From NCBI RefSeq assembly GCF_021365465.1, contig NZ_CP089932.1, forward strand, positions 4,340,001-4,404,000: a DNA stretch of 64,000 nucleotides. The letters are read 5' to 3'. The stretch comes from Erwinia tracheiphila (GTDB lineage: Bacteria; Pseudomonadota; Gammaproteobacteria; Enterobacterales; Enterobacteriaceae). This document shows positions 19,533 to 31,438 of this stretch, piece after piece. The notes under the pieces are model-generated. The model did not search any database. It was not told the DNA's origin and saw nothing but the letters and a program-made list of their open reading frames with translations. A program made the translations under genes and the position numbers. Within the stretch, counting starts at the first letter, position 1. Every line of letters starts with the position of its first letter.

Positions 19533-20135
19533 TTACAGTTTAGCGGCGTTTTCAGACAGGTATTTCGCCACACCATCGGGCGATGCGTTCATCCCTTCTT
19601 TGCCTTTTTCCCACTGTGCCGGGCAAACTTCCCCGTGATTTTCGTGGAATTGCAGTGCGTCAACCATACGCAGCATTTCGTCGATGTTACGACCCAGTGG
19701 CAGATCGTTCACAACCTGATGGCGAACCACACCGGCTTTATCAATCAGGAAGGAACCACGCAGGGCAACGCCTGCTTCCGGGTGCTCGATGCCCCAGGAT
19801 TTCTGAATTTCACGCTTGATATCAGCAACCATCGCGTATTTCACTTCGCCGATGCCGCCTTTGTCGATAGGGGTTTTACGCCATGCGTTGTGTACGAACT
19901 CGGAGTCAAAAGAAACACCGATCACTTCAACACCGCGCTTCTGGAATTCTTCGTAACGCTTATCAAAAGCGATCAGCTCTGACGGGCAAACGAAGGTGAA
20001 ATCCATTGGCCAGAAGAACAAAACGGCAGTTTTACCGGCAGTATGCTTTTTAAAGTTAAAGTTTTCAACGATTTCACCGTTTCCCAGCACGGCTGCGGCA
20101 GTAAAATCAGGGGCTTGACGAGTTACCAGGACCAT
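19533..20135 (-). CDS. 2-Cys peroxiredoxin (AhpC/TSA family)
   Basis: 200-residue thiol peroxidase that reduces hydrogen peroxide and organic peroxides. The peroxidatic cysteine is in DFTFVCPSELIAF and the resolving cysteine in HGEVCPAQW. I chose the ATG at 20135 because AGGAG lies 5 bases upstream; a GTG two codons earlier overlaps that ribosome site. Encoded next to acpH. A putative OxyR half-site lies about 100 bases upstream, which would fit induction by peroxide. No partner reductase is adjacent. Confidence 0.92.
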   Translation of the reverse strand: MVLVTRQAPDFTAAAVLGNGEIVENFNFKKHTAGKTAVLFFWPMDFTFVCPSELIAFDKRYEEFQKRGVEVIGVSFDSEFVHNAWRKTPIDKGGIGEVKYAMVADIKREIQKSWGIEHPEAGVALRGSFLIDKAGVVRHQVVNDLPLGRNIDEMLRMVDALQFHENHGEVCPAQWEKGKEGMNASPDGVAKYLSENAAKL

Positions 20136-20234
20136 ATTCACTCCTGTATTGGTAAGTTAAATGAGAAAAATTTAGGGTTTGACTATTACGGGGCATGCGC
20201 TTCCCCGGAACAGCAGACATCATCAATTATTTAT

Positions 20235-20249
20235 ATAGGCTACACCTAT
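20235..20249 (-). promoter_or_regulatory. Possible OxyR half-site upstream of the peroxiredoxin gene
   Basis: ATAG-GCTACAC-CTAT matches the ATAG-N7-CTAT unit of the OxyR motif and includes the conserved internal A. I cannot see a second well-matched unit at the expected spacing, so the call is tentative. Confidence 0.4.
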
Positions 20250-20330
20250 CAATCTGGACAAAATAAACCAGATATATTTATATTATTAGCCCTGTGTTTT
20301 TCAGGGTAATGGTCAAATGGCTTAGGCTGC

Positions 20331-20912
20331 TTACAGCTGCTTTCGCGCCGCCCTGTTACGTATCTTCGGATAAAACTGCCAGAAAATTTCAATTAAATTC
20401 TGATAGTTATCCAGGAAATCCCGATGTGAATCACCCGGCGCAGCGAGGCGTCGTCGTCGGCTGGCAATGCCGATAAAAACTTTTTCCAGCCACGCAGCAT
20501 CGGCGTAACGTACCATCCAGCGCTCGGCCCATAAGTGGTGATTAAGCGTCTGAAACCGGGTTGGGGTCGACGATAATTCAGGCTGGATAACAGAATAGCA
20601 ATCGGGCAAAAAAGTTGGCAAGGATATTTCCAGCTGGATTGTATCCCAATGTAAGGAAAGGAAATGGTCCCAGATAACGTCCAGCGCAATAGGAGCGACG
20701 CGTCGGTTTTTTCCCCGAAACAACGCCCGGGCCGGGCATACTTCAGGCAGCGTGTCTGTCGTCACATCGATGCGGCGATGTAGCTGGATGCCCTCGGCAA
20801 TAGGTTGCGACCAGACATCCCAGGGATTGCCGCGAACGTAGTTGGTCATCAGATTGTCGCACAGCAAGCTGCCAGCCAGGTTGACGAGATGTAAATGAGC
20901 GAGATAATTCAT
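20331..20912 (-). CDS. acpH: Acyl-carrier-protein phosphodiesterase
   Basis: 193-residue hydrolase that removes the phosphopantetheine arm from ACP. Start MNYLAHLHLVNLAGSLLCDN and the downstream HRRIDVTTDTLPEV and VIWDHFLSLHW segments carry the conserved His/Asp residues of the family. Divergent from queA, as in E. coli. Confidence 0.92.
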   Translation of the reverse strand: MNYLAHLHLVNLAGSLLCDNLMTNYVRGNPWDVWSQPIAEGIQLHRRIDVTTDTLPEVCPARALFRGKNRRVAPIALDVIWDHFLSLHWDTIQLEISLPTFLPDCYSVIQPELSSTPTRFQTLNHHLWAERWMVRYADAAWLEKVFIGIASRRRRLAAPGDSHRDFLDNYQNLIEIFWQFYPKIRNRAARKQL

Positions 20913-21096
20913 GGCGAAGAGTATATCGACTTATTTGCTGGCCGCACACCCGAACCTGTCGTGGCTTTGTCAGCATCGTCCGCTGCAAATGACCCTTCCG
21001 TAGTCAGTGATGGGGTGCGGCAAAGCATGTGGTGGTTCAGATATAGTCGGTTTTCAGCTAGACTACGCGCCCTGACTTCCCTGACAGTGAATGGCC

Positions 21097-22167
21097 ATGC
21101 GCGTTGCCGACTTTTCTTTTGAACTACCCGACTCTCTGATTGCCCACTATCCGCAGGCCAGGCGCAGCGCATGCCGCCTGCTTTCTCTGAATGGGCCCGA
21201 TGGCGAACTGACCCACGGCGTGTTCACGGATTTACTGGATTTTCTCAACCCGGGCGATCTGCTGGTGTTCAATAACACACGCGTCATCCCGGCGAGAGTG
21301 TTTGGCCGCAAAGTCAGCGGGGGAAAAATTGAGGTACTGGTGGAGCGCGTGCTTGACGATCATCGCGTGCTGGCGCATGCGCGCGCGTCCAGGGTTCCGA
21401 AGCCCGGTGCAGAATTGTTGCTCGGCGATGATCAGAGCGTCAAGGCCACCATGCTTGCCCGTCATGACGCGTTATTTGAACTCTGCTTTGACGATAAGCG
21501 TTCGGTACTGGAGATCCTTAATGCGGTTGGCCATATGCCGCTGCCGCCCTACATTGACCGGCCGGATGAAGAGGCCGATCGCGAGCTTTATCAGACGGTA
21601 TACAGCCAGCGTCCCGGCGCGATTGCCGCGCCGACGGCTGGCCTGCACTTTGACCAGCCGCTGCTGGACGCGCTACGCGATAAAGGGATTGAAACGGCGT
21701 TTGTTACCCTGCATGTAGGGGCAGGGACCTTCCAGCCGGTGAGGGTGGACAGTATCGAAGACCATATTATGCACGCTGAATATGCTGAAGTGCCACAGGA
21801 GGTGGTAGATGCGGTGCTGGCCTGTAAAGCACGCGGCAATCGCGTGGTGGCGGTAGGCACCACTTCGGTACGTTCGCTGGAAAGCGCCGCCCAGGCGGCG
21901 GGTAGTACGCTGATTGCACCTTTTTTCGACGACACCAAAATCTTTATTTATCCCGGTTATCACTATCAGGTGATTGATGCGCTGGTGACCAATTTTCACC
22001 TGCCGGAATCGACGTTGATTATGCTGGTGTCTGCGTTTGCCGGTTATCGCAACACCATGCGCGCTTACCAACAGGCCGTGGCTGAAAAATACCGTTTCTT
22101 TAGCTATGGAGACGCCATGTTTATTACCCGAAATCCTGCCGCGGTGAATGAGCTGGGAGGAAAGTAA
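21097..22167 (+). CDS. queA: tRNA preQ1(34) S-adenosylmethionine ribosyltransferase-isomerase
   Basis: 356-residue enzyme that adds the epoxycyclopentanediol ring to preQ1 in tRNA during queuosine synthesis. [20 protein letters not shown] fixes the start; two codons upstream another ATG exists but lacks homology. [20 protein letters not shown] and [17 protein letters not shown] are family signatures. Upstream of tgt, which performs the preceding step of the pathway; here 531 bases separate them, against under 100 in E. coli. Confidence 0.96.
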   Translation: MRVADFSFELPDSLIAHYPQARRSACRLLSLNGPDGELTHGVFTDLLDFLNPGDLLVFNNTRVIPARVFGRKVSGGKIEVLVERVLDDHRVLAHARASRVPKPGAELLLGDDQSVKATMLARHDALFELCFDDKRSVLEILNAVGHMPLPPYIDRPDEEADRELYQTVYSQRPGAIAAPTAGLHFDQPLLDALRDKGIETAFVTLHVGAGTFQPVRVDSIEDHIMHAEYAEVPQEVVDAVLACKARGNRVVAVGTTSVRSLESAAQAAGSTLIAPFFDDTKIFIYPGYHYQVIDALVTNFHLPESTLIMLVSAFAGYRNTMRAYQQAVAEKYRFFSYGDAMFITRNPAAVNELGGK

Positions 22168-23823
<1,656 letters not shown>

Positions 23824-23847
23824 TAATTAAACAATGAGGGAAAGTTA

Positions 23848-24186
23848 ATGAGTTTTTTCATTTCTGACGCAGTGGCTGCTGCGGGAGCACCAGCACCGGC
23901 ACAGTCAAGCCCGTACTCACTGGTCATTATGCTGGTGGTATTCGGCCTGATTTTTTACTTTATGATCCTGCGTCCACAGCAAAAGCGCACAAAAGATCAC
24001 AAAAAACTGATGGATTCCATCTCTAAGGGCGATGAAGTCATGACGACCGGTGGCCTGGTCGGGCGCGTGACCAAAGTTGCTGATACCGGTTACGTGGTTA
24101 TCGCGTTGAACGAAACCACAGAAGTGGTGGTAAAACGTGATTTTGTGACTGCTGTTCTGCCGAAAGGTACAATGAAGGCGCTGTAA
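23848..24186 (+). CDS. yajC: Sec translocon accessory subunit YajC
   Basis: 112-residue single-span inner-membrane protein that joins SecD and SecF. Membrane helix at about 21-42 (LVIMLVVFGLIFYFMILRP) followed by the conserved RPQQKRTKDHKKLM and the GDEVMTTGGLVGRV domain. Second gene of the tgt-yajC-secD-secF cluster, 24 bases after tgt. Confidence 0.96.
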   Translation: MSFFISDAVAAAGAPAPAQSSPYSLVIMLVVFGLIFYFMILRPQQKRTKDHKKLMDSISKGDEVMTTGGLVGRVTKVADTGYVVIALNETTEVVVKRDFVTAVLPKGTMKAL

Positions 24187-24212
24187 TTTTCCGTTTTCCC
24201 TAAGGAACTGCT

Positions 24213-26060
24213 GTGTTAAACCGTTATCCTTTGTGGAAGTACATCATGCTGATTGTCGTATTAGTCGTCGGCACCCTGTATGCACTTCCCAACCTTTATG
24301 GTGAGGATCCGGCTGTTCAGGTCACTGGTGCGCGTGGAAGCGCCGTCAGTGAGCAGACACTGGGCCAAATCCAGAACGCATTGAAACAAGAAAATATCCA
24401 GAGCAAATCAATTGCCCTGGAAAATGGCGCAATTCTGGCGCGTTTTGCTAACGGTGACGTGCAGCTGCGCGCCCGTGATGCGCTTGCCAGAATATTGGGT
24501 GAGGACTTCGTTGTTGCTCTTAATCTCGCTCCGGCGACGCCGGCCTGGTTAGCCATGTTGTCAGCAGAGCCGATGAAACTGGGTCTGGACTTGCGTGGTG
24601 GCGTTCATTTCCTGATGGAAGTGGATATGGATACTGCCCTCGGCAAGCTTCAGGAACAGAACATCGACAGCCTGAGAAGCGATCTGCGCGAAAGAAATAT
24701 CCCTTATGCCAACGTGCGTAAAACCGACAATTACGGTCTCGAAATTCGTTTCCGTGATACTCAGACGCGTGACGATGCGTCGAGCTGGCTGACCTCGCGG
24801 CATCGTGATTTGGTGATCGGCAACAGCGGCAGCAACCTGTTGCGTGCGGTGATGAGCGACGATCGTCTGCGCGAAGCGCGTGAATATGCAGTGCAGCAAA
24901 ATATTAATATTTTGCGTAATCGCGTTAATCAGCTGGGCGTGGCGGAGCCACTGGTTCAGCGTCAGGGCTCCGATCGTATCGTGGTCGAGCTACCGGGCAT
25001 CCAGGACACGGCGCGTGCTAAGGAGATCCTGGGCGCGACGGCGACGTTGGAATTCCGTCTGGTCAATACCTCGGTTGACGCTACTGCCGCGGCAAACGGC
25101 CGCGTACCGGGCGATTCGGAAGTGAAAAACACCCGTAATGGTCAGTCTGTTGTGCTGTATAAGCGGGTGATTCTGACCGGCGATCACATTACTGATTCCA
25201 CTTCCAGCCAGGATGAGTACAACCAGGCGCAGGTCAATATTTCGCTGGACAGCGCCGGTGGCACAATCATGTCTAACTTCACCAAGGACAACATTGGCAA
25301 GCCAATGGCCACCCTGTTCGTGGAGTACAAAGACAGCGGTAAGAAAGACGCTAATGGCCGGGCAATTCTGGCGAAGCAGGAGGAGGTGATTAACGTTGCC
25401 AATATTCAGTCGCGACTGGGTAACAGCTTCCGTATCACTGGCATCAGCAACCCAACCGAAGCGCGTCAGCTTTCACTGCTGCTGCGTGCCGGTGCGCTGA
25501 TTGCGCCGATCCAGATTGTTGAGGAACGCACCATTGGCCCAACCATGGGGCAGCAGAATATCACTCAGGGCCTGGAAGCCTGCCTGTGGGGACTTATCGC
25601 CTCCATTCTGTTTATGGTGATTTACTATCGTAAGTTTGGCGTGATTGCCACGACGGCGCTGATTGCTAATCTTGTGCTGATTGTCGGCATTATGTCCCTG
25701 TTACCGGGCGCGACGCTGACCATGCCGGGTATTGCTGGGATCGTGCTGACGCTGGCGGTGGCTGTCGATGCTAACGTACTGATTAATGAACGTATCAAAG
25801 AAGAACTAAAAAATGGCCGCTCTGTTCAGCAGGCGATCCATGAAGGTTATCGCGGTGCGTTTTCCAGTATTGTTGATGCCAACGTGACCACGCTTATCAC
25901 GGCGGTGATCCTCTACGCAGTGGGTACCGGCTCCATTAAAGGCTTCGCCATTACCACTGCTATTGGTGTGGCAACCTCCATGTTTACCGCCATTGTCGGT
26001 ACCCGCGCCATCGTCAATCTGTTGTACGGCGGCAAACGCGTCAACAAGCTGTCTATCTGA
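24213..26060 (+). CDS. secD: Protein translocase subunit SecD
   Basis: 615-residue membrane protein that uses the proton gradient to drive late steps of export through SecYEG. One N-terminal helix, large periplasmic P1 domain, then five helices with [20 protein letters not shown] and [21 protein letters not shown], both RND/SecD signatures. 10 bases before secF. Confidence 0.97.
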   Translation: MLNRYPLWKYIMLIVVLVVGTLYALPNLYGEDPAVQVTGARGSAVSEQTLGQIQNALKQENIQSKSIALENGAILARFANGDVQLRARDALARILGEDFVVALNLAPATPAWLAMLSAEPMKLGLDLRGGVHFLMEVDMDTALGKLQEQNIDSLRSDLRERNIPYANVRKTDNYGLEIRFRDTQTRDDASSWLTSRHRDLVIGNSGSNLLRAVMSDDRLREAREYAVQQNINILRNRVNQLGVAEPLVQRQGSDRIVVELPGIQDTARAKEILGATATLEFRLVNTSVDATAAANGRVPGDSEVKNTRNGQSVVLYKRVILTGDHITDSTSSQDEYNQAQVNISLDSAGGTIMSNFTKDNIGKPMATLFVEYKDSGKKDANGRAILAKQEEVINVANIQSRLGNSFRITGISNPTEARQLSLLLRAGALIAPIQIVEERTIGPTMGQQNITQGLEACLWGLIASILFMVIYYRKFGVIATTALIANLVLIVGIMSLLPGATLTMPGIAGIVLTLAVAVDANVLINERIKEELKNGRSVQQAIHEGYRGAFSSIVDANVTTLITAVILYAVGTGSIKGFAITTAIGVATSMFTAIVGTRAIVNLLYGGKRVNKLSI

Positions 26061-26070
26061 GGGGTGCGTT

Positions 26071-27039
26071 GTGGCACAGGACTATAGCGTTGAACAACTG
26101 AACTACGGGCGCAAAGTTTATGACTTTATGCGCTGGGACAAACTGGCTTTTACCCTGTCCGGTCTGCTGCTGATCGTCTCGTTTGTGATCATGGGCGTGA
26201 AGGGGTTTAACTGGGGTCTGGATTTCACCGGCGGTACGGTGATTGAAATTACGCTGGAAAAACCTGTTGAGCTGGAAAGTCTGCGCGGTGCGCTGCAGAA
26301 GTCGGGATTTGTCGATCCGCAAATACAGAACTTTGGCAGCAGCCGGGATGTTCTGGTGCGTTTATCGCCGCATGAAGGTAACGCCGGCCAGGAGCTGGGT
26401 AACAAGGTGGTGTCGACCATTAATCAGGTCAGCCAGCAAACTGCCACCGTGAAGCGTATTGAGTTTGTTGGCCCAAGCGTGGGCAGCGATCTGGCGCAGA
26501 CCGGTGGAATGGCGCTGCTGGCGGCGCTGATTGCTATTCTGGCGTATGTGGGCTTTCGCTTTGAATGGCGACTGGCATTAGGTGCGGTACTGGCGCTGGC
26601 ACACGATGTGATTATTACGATGGGCGTGCTTTCTCTGTTCCACATAGAGATTGACCTGACCATTATCGCGTCGCTGATGTCGGTTATCGGTTATTCGTTG
26701 AACGACAGCATCGTGGTATCGGACCGTATTCGTGAGAATTTCCGCAAGATCCGTCGTGGCACTTCTTACGAAATCTTCAACGTCTCGCTGACGCAGACGT
26801 TGAGTCGAACCATTATGACCTCTGCAACCACGCTGGTGGTGGTGTTGATGCTGTTTATCTTCGGCGGCGCGTTACTGAAAGGCTTCTCGTTGACGATGTT
26901 GATTGGCGTGTCAATTGGCACTATTTCATCTATCTATGTTGCCTCGGCGCTGGCGCTGAAGCTCGGCATGAAACGCGAGCATTTGCTGCAGCAAAAGGTT
27001 GAAAAAGAAGGGGCCGATCAGCCCTCAATTTTGCCTTAA
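26071..27039 (+). CDS. secF: Protein translocase subunit SecF
   Basis: 322-residue partner of SecD. The start is the GTG at 26071 giving (M)[19 protein letters not shown], the same start region as E. coli; the much earlier in-frame start lies within sec[21 protein letters not shown] and [20 protein letters not shown] are conserved. End [11 protein letters not shown] is the same as in E. coli. This is the last conserved gene before the accessory island. Confidence 0.97.
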   Translation: MAQDYSVEQLNYGRKVYDFMRWDKLAFTLSGLLLIVSFVIMGVKGFNWGLDFTGGTVIEITLEKPVELESLRGALQKSGFVDPQIQNFGSSRDVLVRLSPHEGNAGQELGNKVVSTINQVSQQTATVKRIEFVGPSVGSDLAQTGGMALLAALIAILAYVGFRFEWRLALGAVLALAHDVIITMGVLSLFHIEIDLTIIASLMSVIGYSLNDSIVVSDRIRENFRKIRRGTSYEIFNVSLTQTLSRTIMTSATTLVVVLMLFIFGGALLKGFSLTMLIGVSIGTISSIYVASALALKLGMKREHLLQQKVEKEGADQPSILP

Positions 27040-27151
27040 TTATCGTCAGGTAAAAGGCCGCATAAGTGGCCTGCCTTTGTACGGTTAATGTTATTGATAG
27101 CAGTGCATATTTTTATACAGATGTCCACTCAGTGACCACACTTCGAAAAAC

Positions 27152-27173
27152 AAAGCCCTTTCGCCGGGGCTTT
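27152..27173 (+). terminator. Terminator-like hairpin after secF
   Basis: Stem AAAGCCC / GGGCTTT with a GC-containing loop, about 110 bases after secF. A weaker GGCC hairpin lies at 27055-27078. Confidence 0.6.
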
Positions 27174-27241
27174 CTCTGTTTACAGTTAACGCCATAAACG
27201 ACATATTACCAACCGACCAACAATTTAACTGAGGAACAGAT

Positions 27242-27761
27242 ATGACGTTACATGGAACGTTCGTAGTCAATGAGGCTAAGTTCTCACCGCTCACAATTTC
27301 TGGCATAGGCACGTTCATGGCGTTTTCCGGCAATAAGCAGTTTCGCAATAAAGACGGGGGCGTTGGTGTACCAGATAACGGGCCACTGCCACCGGGTAAA
27401 TACTGGATTGTCGAACGGCCAAAAGGCGACCTGAGAACATGGCTACAAAATAAAGTAAAAGAAATTCCGACCTGGTTAACCTCAACCCCTACGCACTATG
27501 ATGAATGGTTTGCTCTGTATCGTGATGACGGCAGAATTGCCGATTACACATGAGTTAGTGCAGTTGAACGCGGTCATTTCAGGTTACCACCCCATCGGCC
27601 CAATGGGTGTCTCCAAAGGATGCATAACTCTTCAGCATTCGTCAGATTTTGCAGGTATTCGCAGTGCGTTGCTCCAAACCCGCAGGGAACCCATCCCGAA
27701 TAGCAACCTGTTAACATATGGCACAATAGAGGTGTTCGCATATGGTAAAACCTGCCCGTAG
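27242..27761 (+). pseudogene. Tlde1-type (DUF2778) type VI effector, broken by a stop and a frameshift
   Basis: The first frame gives MTLHGTFVVNEAKFSPLTIS, GTFMAFSGNKQFRNKDGG, GPLPPGKYWIVERPKG and WFALYRDDGRIADYT, all typical of DUF2778, the fold of the Tlde1 effectors that attack periplasmic peptidoglycan by L,D-transpeptidase exchange or carboxypeptidase activity. At 27551 a TGA stands where the family has Trp; beyond it VSAVERGHFRL continues, then one extra C near 27580 shifts the frame to HPIGPMGVSKGCITLQH, which carries the catalytic His and Cys. The gene is thus whole in length but has two lesions. Confidence 0.85.
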
Positions 27762-27987
27762 CCTAATTAAATTGTTGATTTTTATTGGGCTGTGTATTCT
27801 TTCTCTGAAGTTCGTTCATACATACCCCTACCCGATGCCCGAAAATCAGCTGGCCGTGTGGTTTAAAATTTCAGAGTGCTTAGGCGTCAGTGACCCGAAA
27901 AATGTCTATTTCCCGGTGGTTTTAGTCATTGATCTGATTGTTGCTGTCATTGCGTATAAGTTGATTGTGAGGCTGTGGAGAATTTAA
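27742..27987 (+). CDS. Putative immunity protein for the Tlde1-type effector
   Basis: 81-residue protein with two membrane segments (about 7-25 and 57-77), so it probably sits in the inner membrane facing the periplasm, where the toxin would act. It overlaps the end of the broken effector by 20 bases, the usual effector-immunity coupling. It is intact although its effector is not. I infer the role from position and topology; I do not recognise the sequence itself. Confidence 0.6.
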   Translation: MVKPARSLIKLLIFIGLCILSLKFVHTYPYPMPENQLAVWFKISECLGVSDPKNVYFPVVLVIDLIVAVIAYKLIVRLWRI

Positions 27988-27994
27988 AATGACA

Positions 27995-28023
27995 GCGTTC
28001 CCCGCGTGAGCGGGGATAATGAC
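27995..28023 (+). repeat. Single unit resembling a type I-E CRISPR repeat
   Basis: The core CCCCGCGTGAGCGGGG plus flanking GTT and ATAA (27997-28019) is the same as the inner 23 bases of the 29-base repeat known from Erwinia and relatives; the last four bases (AACCG end) do not match. Only one unit is present, with no second repeat, no spacer array and no cas genes nearby. It lies just after the putative immunity gene and could also act as a hairpin. Confidence 0.55.
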
Positions 28024-28155
28024 ACCACAAGAATGGGGCAGGCATTATGCAGTTCAGATTTAATTTCTCATTCTTCCCGCAGCCAGCGCCAGTACTGATA
28101 TGGGTCGTGACGCAGACTTGCTGATCACGTATGCTTTGCGCTTTGGATGTAACAT

Positions 28156-28431
28156 ATGGCTAAAGTTGATGTCGTCTGCCCTCAGTGCAATGAAACTCAT
28201 GCTGTACGATGTAACGGACATTCAGCATCCGGTGCCCAACGTTACATCTGCAAGCATTGTTCAAAGACCTTTCAGCTCAACTTTATCTACTCCGGTGCCA
28301 AACCAGACACACACCAGACCATTGTTAATATGGCCATGAATGGTTACGGATGTCGCGATACCGCACGGGTTCTCGGTATCAGCCTCAATACGATTCTGCG
28401 GCACTTAAAAAAATTTCCCCAAAGCAGGTAG
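28156..28431 (+). CDS. insA: IS1 protein InsA
   Basis: 91-residue zinc-finger and helix-turn-helix protein of IS1 (MAKVDVVCPQCNETHAVRCN; CKHCSKTFQ), which represses and, when fused to InsB by a -1 frameshift at the A7 run near 28406-28412, forms the transposase. Confidence 0.9.
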   Translation: MAKVDVVCPQCNETHAVRCNGHSASGAQRYICKHCSKTFQLNFIYSGAKPDTHQTIVNMAMNGYGCRDTARVLGISLNTILRHLKKFPQSR

Positions 28432-28853
28432 CTGAGAATATCGACCCCGAAACGGAGGTTGTTATCTGCTGTGAAGCCGGTGAACAATGGTCTTACGTGC
28501 GGTGTAAAAGCAATCCCCGGTGGTTGTTCTATGCTTATGACCGTATCCGCAAACGTGCTCTGGCCCACGTCTTCGGCCCGAGAAATGCCCCGACCCTGCG
28601 ACGATTGCCGGCCCTGTTAAGCAAATTTAACATTGCCTTTTATATGACAGATGCCTGGCCGGTTTATAAAGTTCTGTTAAGTGCAACAAGCCACGTGGTG
28701 AGCAAGAAATATACCCAACGGACAGAACGGCATAATCTTAATCTTCGCACACATATCAAACGACTGACCCGCAGAACAATTTGCTTTTCGAAGTCAGAGG
28801 AAATGCACGATAAGATCATCGGTTGGTATCTTACTCTTCATCATTATCAATAA
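28350..28853 (+). CDS. insB: IS1 transposase part InsB
   Basis: DDE catalytic half of IS1 transposase, overlapping insA in the -1 frame. Real translation comes from the InsAB' frameshift product joining at LKKISPKQVAENIDPETEVV; the ATG at 28350 is only the open-frame limit. MTDAWPVYKVLL and SKSEEMHDKIIGWYLTLHHY contain catalytic residues. No lesion seen. Confidence 0.88.
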   Translation: MSRYRTGSRYQPQYDSAALKKISPKQVAENIDPETEVVICCEAGEQWSYVRCKSNPRWLFYAYDRIRKRALAHVFGPRNAPTLRRLPALLSKFNIAFYMTDAWPVYKVLLSATSHVVSKKYTQRTERHNLNLRTHIKRLTRRTICFSKSEEMHDKIIGWYLTLHHYQ

Positions 28854-28876
28854 ATCTGCGTCACGACCCTGATATG

Positions 28877-29413
28877 AGCGCAGTTTCCCTCACAAAATAA
28901 GCGAGAATCTCTGTTAAAAATCATTAAACAATAATTACAACCCATATTATTTCATAGCAAAATCACAATAAAAAATTAGAAATGCGAATCACTCATCACA
29001 CATTTACTTCCAAAGAAAAATCCATATAACCCTTTAAAAAATAAAATCGAAAAAATTAAAAAAGCAAACCGTTAAATTCTAAAAAAACCGCTATAACAAG
29101 TTTGTTATCCGAAATAACGAACTCCAGAATATCAACCTCCCGATAACCTTTATCATCAGATAAACGCCAGCGTACCCTGTTATAATTTTTGCCAGAAAAG
29201 AAAATAACTAAACTAATTCAACTTCAAATAACATGAATGACTGGCAATAATCATAATGGATTGAAATTTATATATAAAAATCCTGTTACCATCCTGTTTT
29301 TATATATTACCTGCCTCTTTTTCTGCTGTGCTACCCTGACCGCCCTGCCCATATAAAATACATTACTAACCGGCCTCACAGGCATACATCGCAAAAAACA
29401 CAGGGAGTGAACG
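28877..29413. other. AT-rich non-coding region upstream of vgrG
   Basis: No gene found in about 540 bases of strongly AT-rich sequence. AT-rich leaders before vgrG/rhs loci are often silenced by H-NS; this probably holds the promoter of the vgrG-eagR-rhs operon, but I cannot fix it. Confidence 0.4.
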
Positions 29414-31428
29414 ATGTCTTATGATGACAACAACAAAAAACCTTACGGTGTATTTGCTTCTTCTCAGATAAGTTCTGGGACGTCATCCTTAACTGGTGCC
29501 AGTAAAGATTTACTATCAAGTCTGGTTGACAGCGCTGCACCTGGATTACAGTTCACGCTGACAGTGACCGGACAGGCAGCAGCGCTATTTGTCGTATCCG
29601 ATTTTAGCCTGACGGAAAGTCTGTCGTCACCATGGACGCTGGATGTAAATCTTGTCAGCGCAGAGCCGGACGTTGATTTTGCCCGCGTACTGGATGGGCA
29701 TGCCACACTGAATATCCTTCAGGGCGGAACCCTGCTGCGCAAGGTCAGCGGTATGATTGCCGCCTTTGAACAGGGCAATACCGGCCTGCACCAGACGCAA
29801 TACCGTATGACCCTGCGTCCTGAACTGTGGCGCACCTCGCTGCGCCGTAACTGTCGTATTTTTCAGCAACAAACCCCCGAAGATATCATCACTACCCTGC
29901 TGCGCGAACGCGGAATACTTAACGCCCGGTTCGTTCTTCGTTATCCCCATCCGGCGCGAGAATTTTGTGTCCAGTATCAGGAAGATGACCTGAGCTTTAT
30001 TCAGCGTCTGAGCGCGGAAGAAGGCATCTGTTACTGGTTTGACAGCAATCAGGACGGCAAGATGGTATTCGCCGACGATGCAGGACCGCTGCCAGCGGAT
30101 CTCTCACTGCCATGGAATCCTGATGCTCAGCCCCAGACCGGGGAGTTTTGCGTAAATCAGTTTATCCGCAGCGCTCAGGTCAAAGCCGCCAGTGTGCAGC
30201 TCAAGGACTACACCTTTAAAAGACCGCTCTGGTACGGCCTGTTTACCGAAGAAGCGCGCAAACTGCATAACCAGCGTCCCGATTACGAATACTATATGTT
30301 TCCGGGACGTTTTAAAGACGACCAGCATGGTCAGGATTATACCCGCTACCATCTGGAGGGACTGCGTAACGATGCTGATGGTGGCTACGGGATCAGTAAT
30401 GCGCCACAGCTTTTCCCGGGACTGTTATTTACTCTGACATCTCATCCCAGAGCCTCACTCAACACGCGCTGGCAGGTAGTCAGCATCACTCATACCGGCA
30501 GTCAGCCTCAGGCGCTGGAAAGAGCGTCTCAGGAACAGGGAACAACGCTTGGCAACCGGTTCACCTTTATTCCGGCACATCAGACCTGGCGGCCAGCACC
30601 ACTGCCTAAACCCCGGGTTGATGGTGCTCAAATAGGCATCGTAGTCGGGCCGCCTGATGAAGAAATCTATTGCGATGACCATGGTCGGGTACGGGTACAG
30701 TTTCCGTGGGATCGCTATGGTTGTTCAGATGACAAAAGCTCCTGCTGGATACGGGTATCCCAGCCCTGGGCGGGCAACGGCTGGGGAATGATTGCCACCC
30801 CGCGCATTGGTCAGGAAGTGATCGTGGACTTTCTGCATGGTGACCAGGATCAGCCGATTATTATCGGGCGTACCTATCACGCGAATAATCTGCCGTCGAT
30901 TGGCCTGCCAGCCGCAAAGACGCAAATGGCGTTCAGGAGTAAGACTCACAAAGGCGAAGGTTATAACGAACTCATGTTTGAGGATGCGAATGGGCAGGAA
31001 ATGCTCTCAATGCATGCGCAAAAAGACATGAGTACGCATATCAATAATGACCGGACAACGACCGTCGGGGCAAACCACTCGGAAACAGTGAAAGGCAATC
31101 AGCGTGTTCAGATCCAGGAGGGAAATCGAACGGTTATTGTCAGTAAAGGTGATGAAAGCAAATCTGTAAAGGCCGGTGCATTAACCGAAGATATTGCCAA
31201 AGAAAAAAGCATTACCGCTGACAGTATCAATGTTTTTGCAACGGGGCTCAGGGTGGGGAAAGCTCGGGTCTTCAAATGTTTCTGGCTAAAAACGGGATCT
31301 CACTGGGCGTGGGTGACAGCCAGATCACTCTGACACCGGACGCCATTGTTTTACATATCGGGGATTCTGTCATTCAACTGGGTAAGGATGGCATCACCAT
31401 TAACGGCAGCAGCGTATTTGTCAACTAA
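29414..31428 (+). pseudogene. vgrG: VgrG spike protein, frameshifted near the C-terminus
   Basis: Type VI secretion tip protein (gp27/gp5-like). The main frame runs 29414-31333 and has the phage-tail domain (LTESLSSPWTLDVNLVSAEP, YQEDDLSFIQRLSAEEGICY) and the gp5 OB region (RVRVQFPWDRYG, CWIRVSQPWAGNGWGMIATP). Loss of one G in the GTGGGG tract at about 31253-31258 shifts the frame; the true ending (LQMFLAKNGISLGVGDSQIT ... GITINGSSVFVN, stop at 31426-31428) lies in the next frame. The intact protein would be 671 residues. The truncated product loses the final needle strands and gains 22 foreign residues; it might still fold, but Rhs loading is likely affected. Confidence 0.88.
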
Positions 31429-31438
31429 GGGAGCAACC

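Larger units (their letters stand above)
28103..28868 (+). mobile_element. IS1-family element, copy A, with 8-bp target duplication
   Basis: 766 bases. Ends are GGTCGTGACGCAGA and its inverse TCTGCGTCACGACC. CTGATATG flanks it on both sides (28095-28102 and 28869-28876), so this is a simple insertion that has not been rearranged since. Confidence 0.93.

Noticed and set aside
27995..28023. A CRISPR array
   Set aside because: Only one repeat-like unit is present, with no second copy at a regular distance and no cas genes, so it is listed as a lone repeat.
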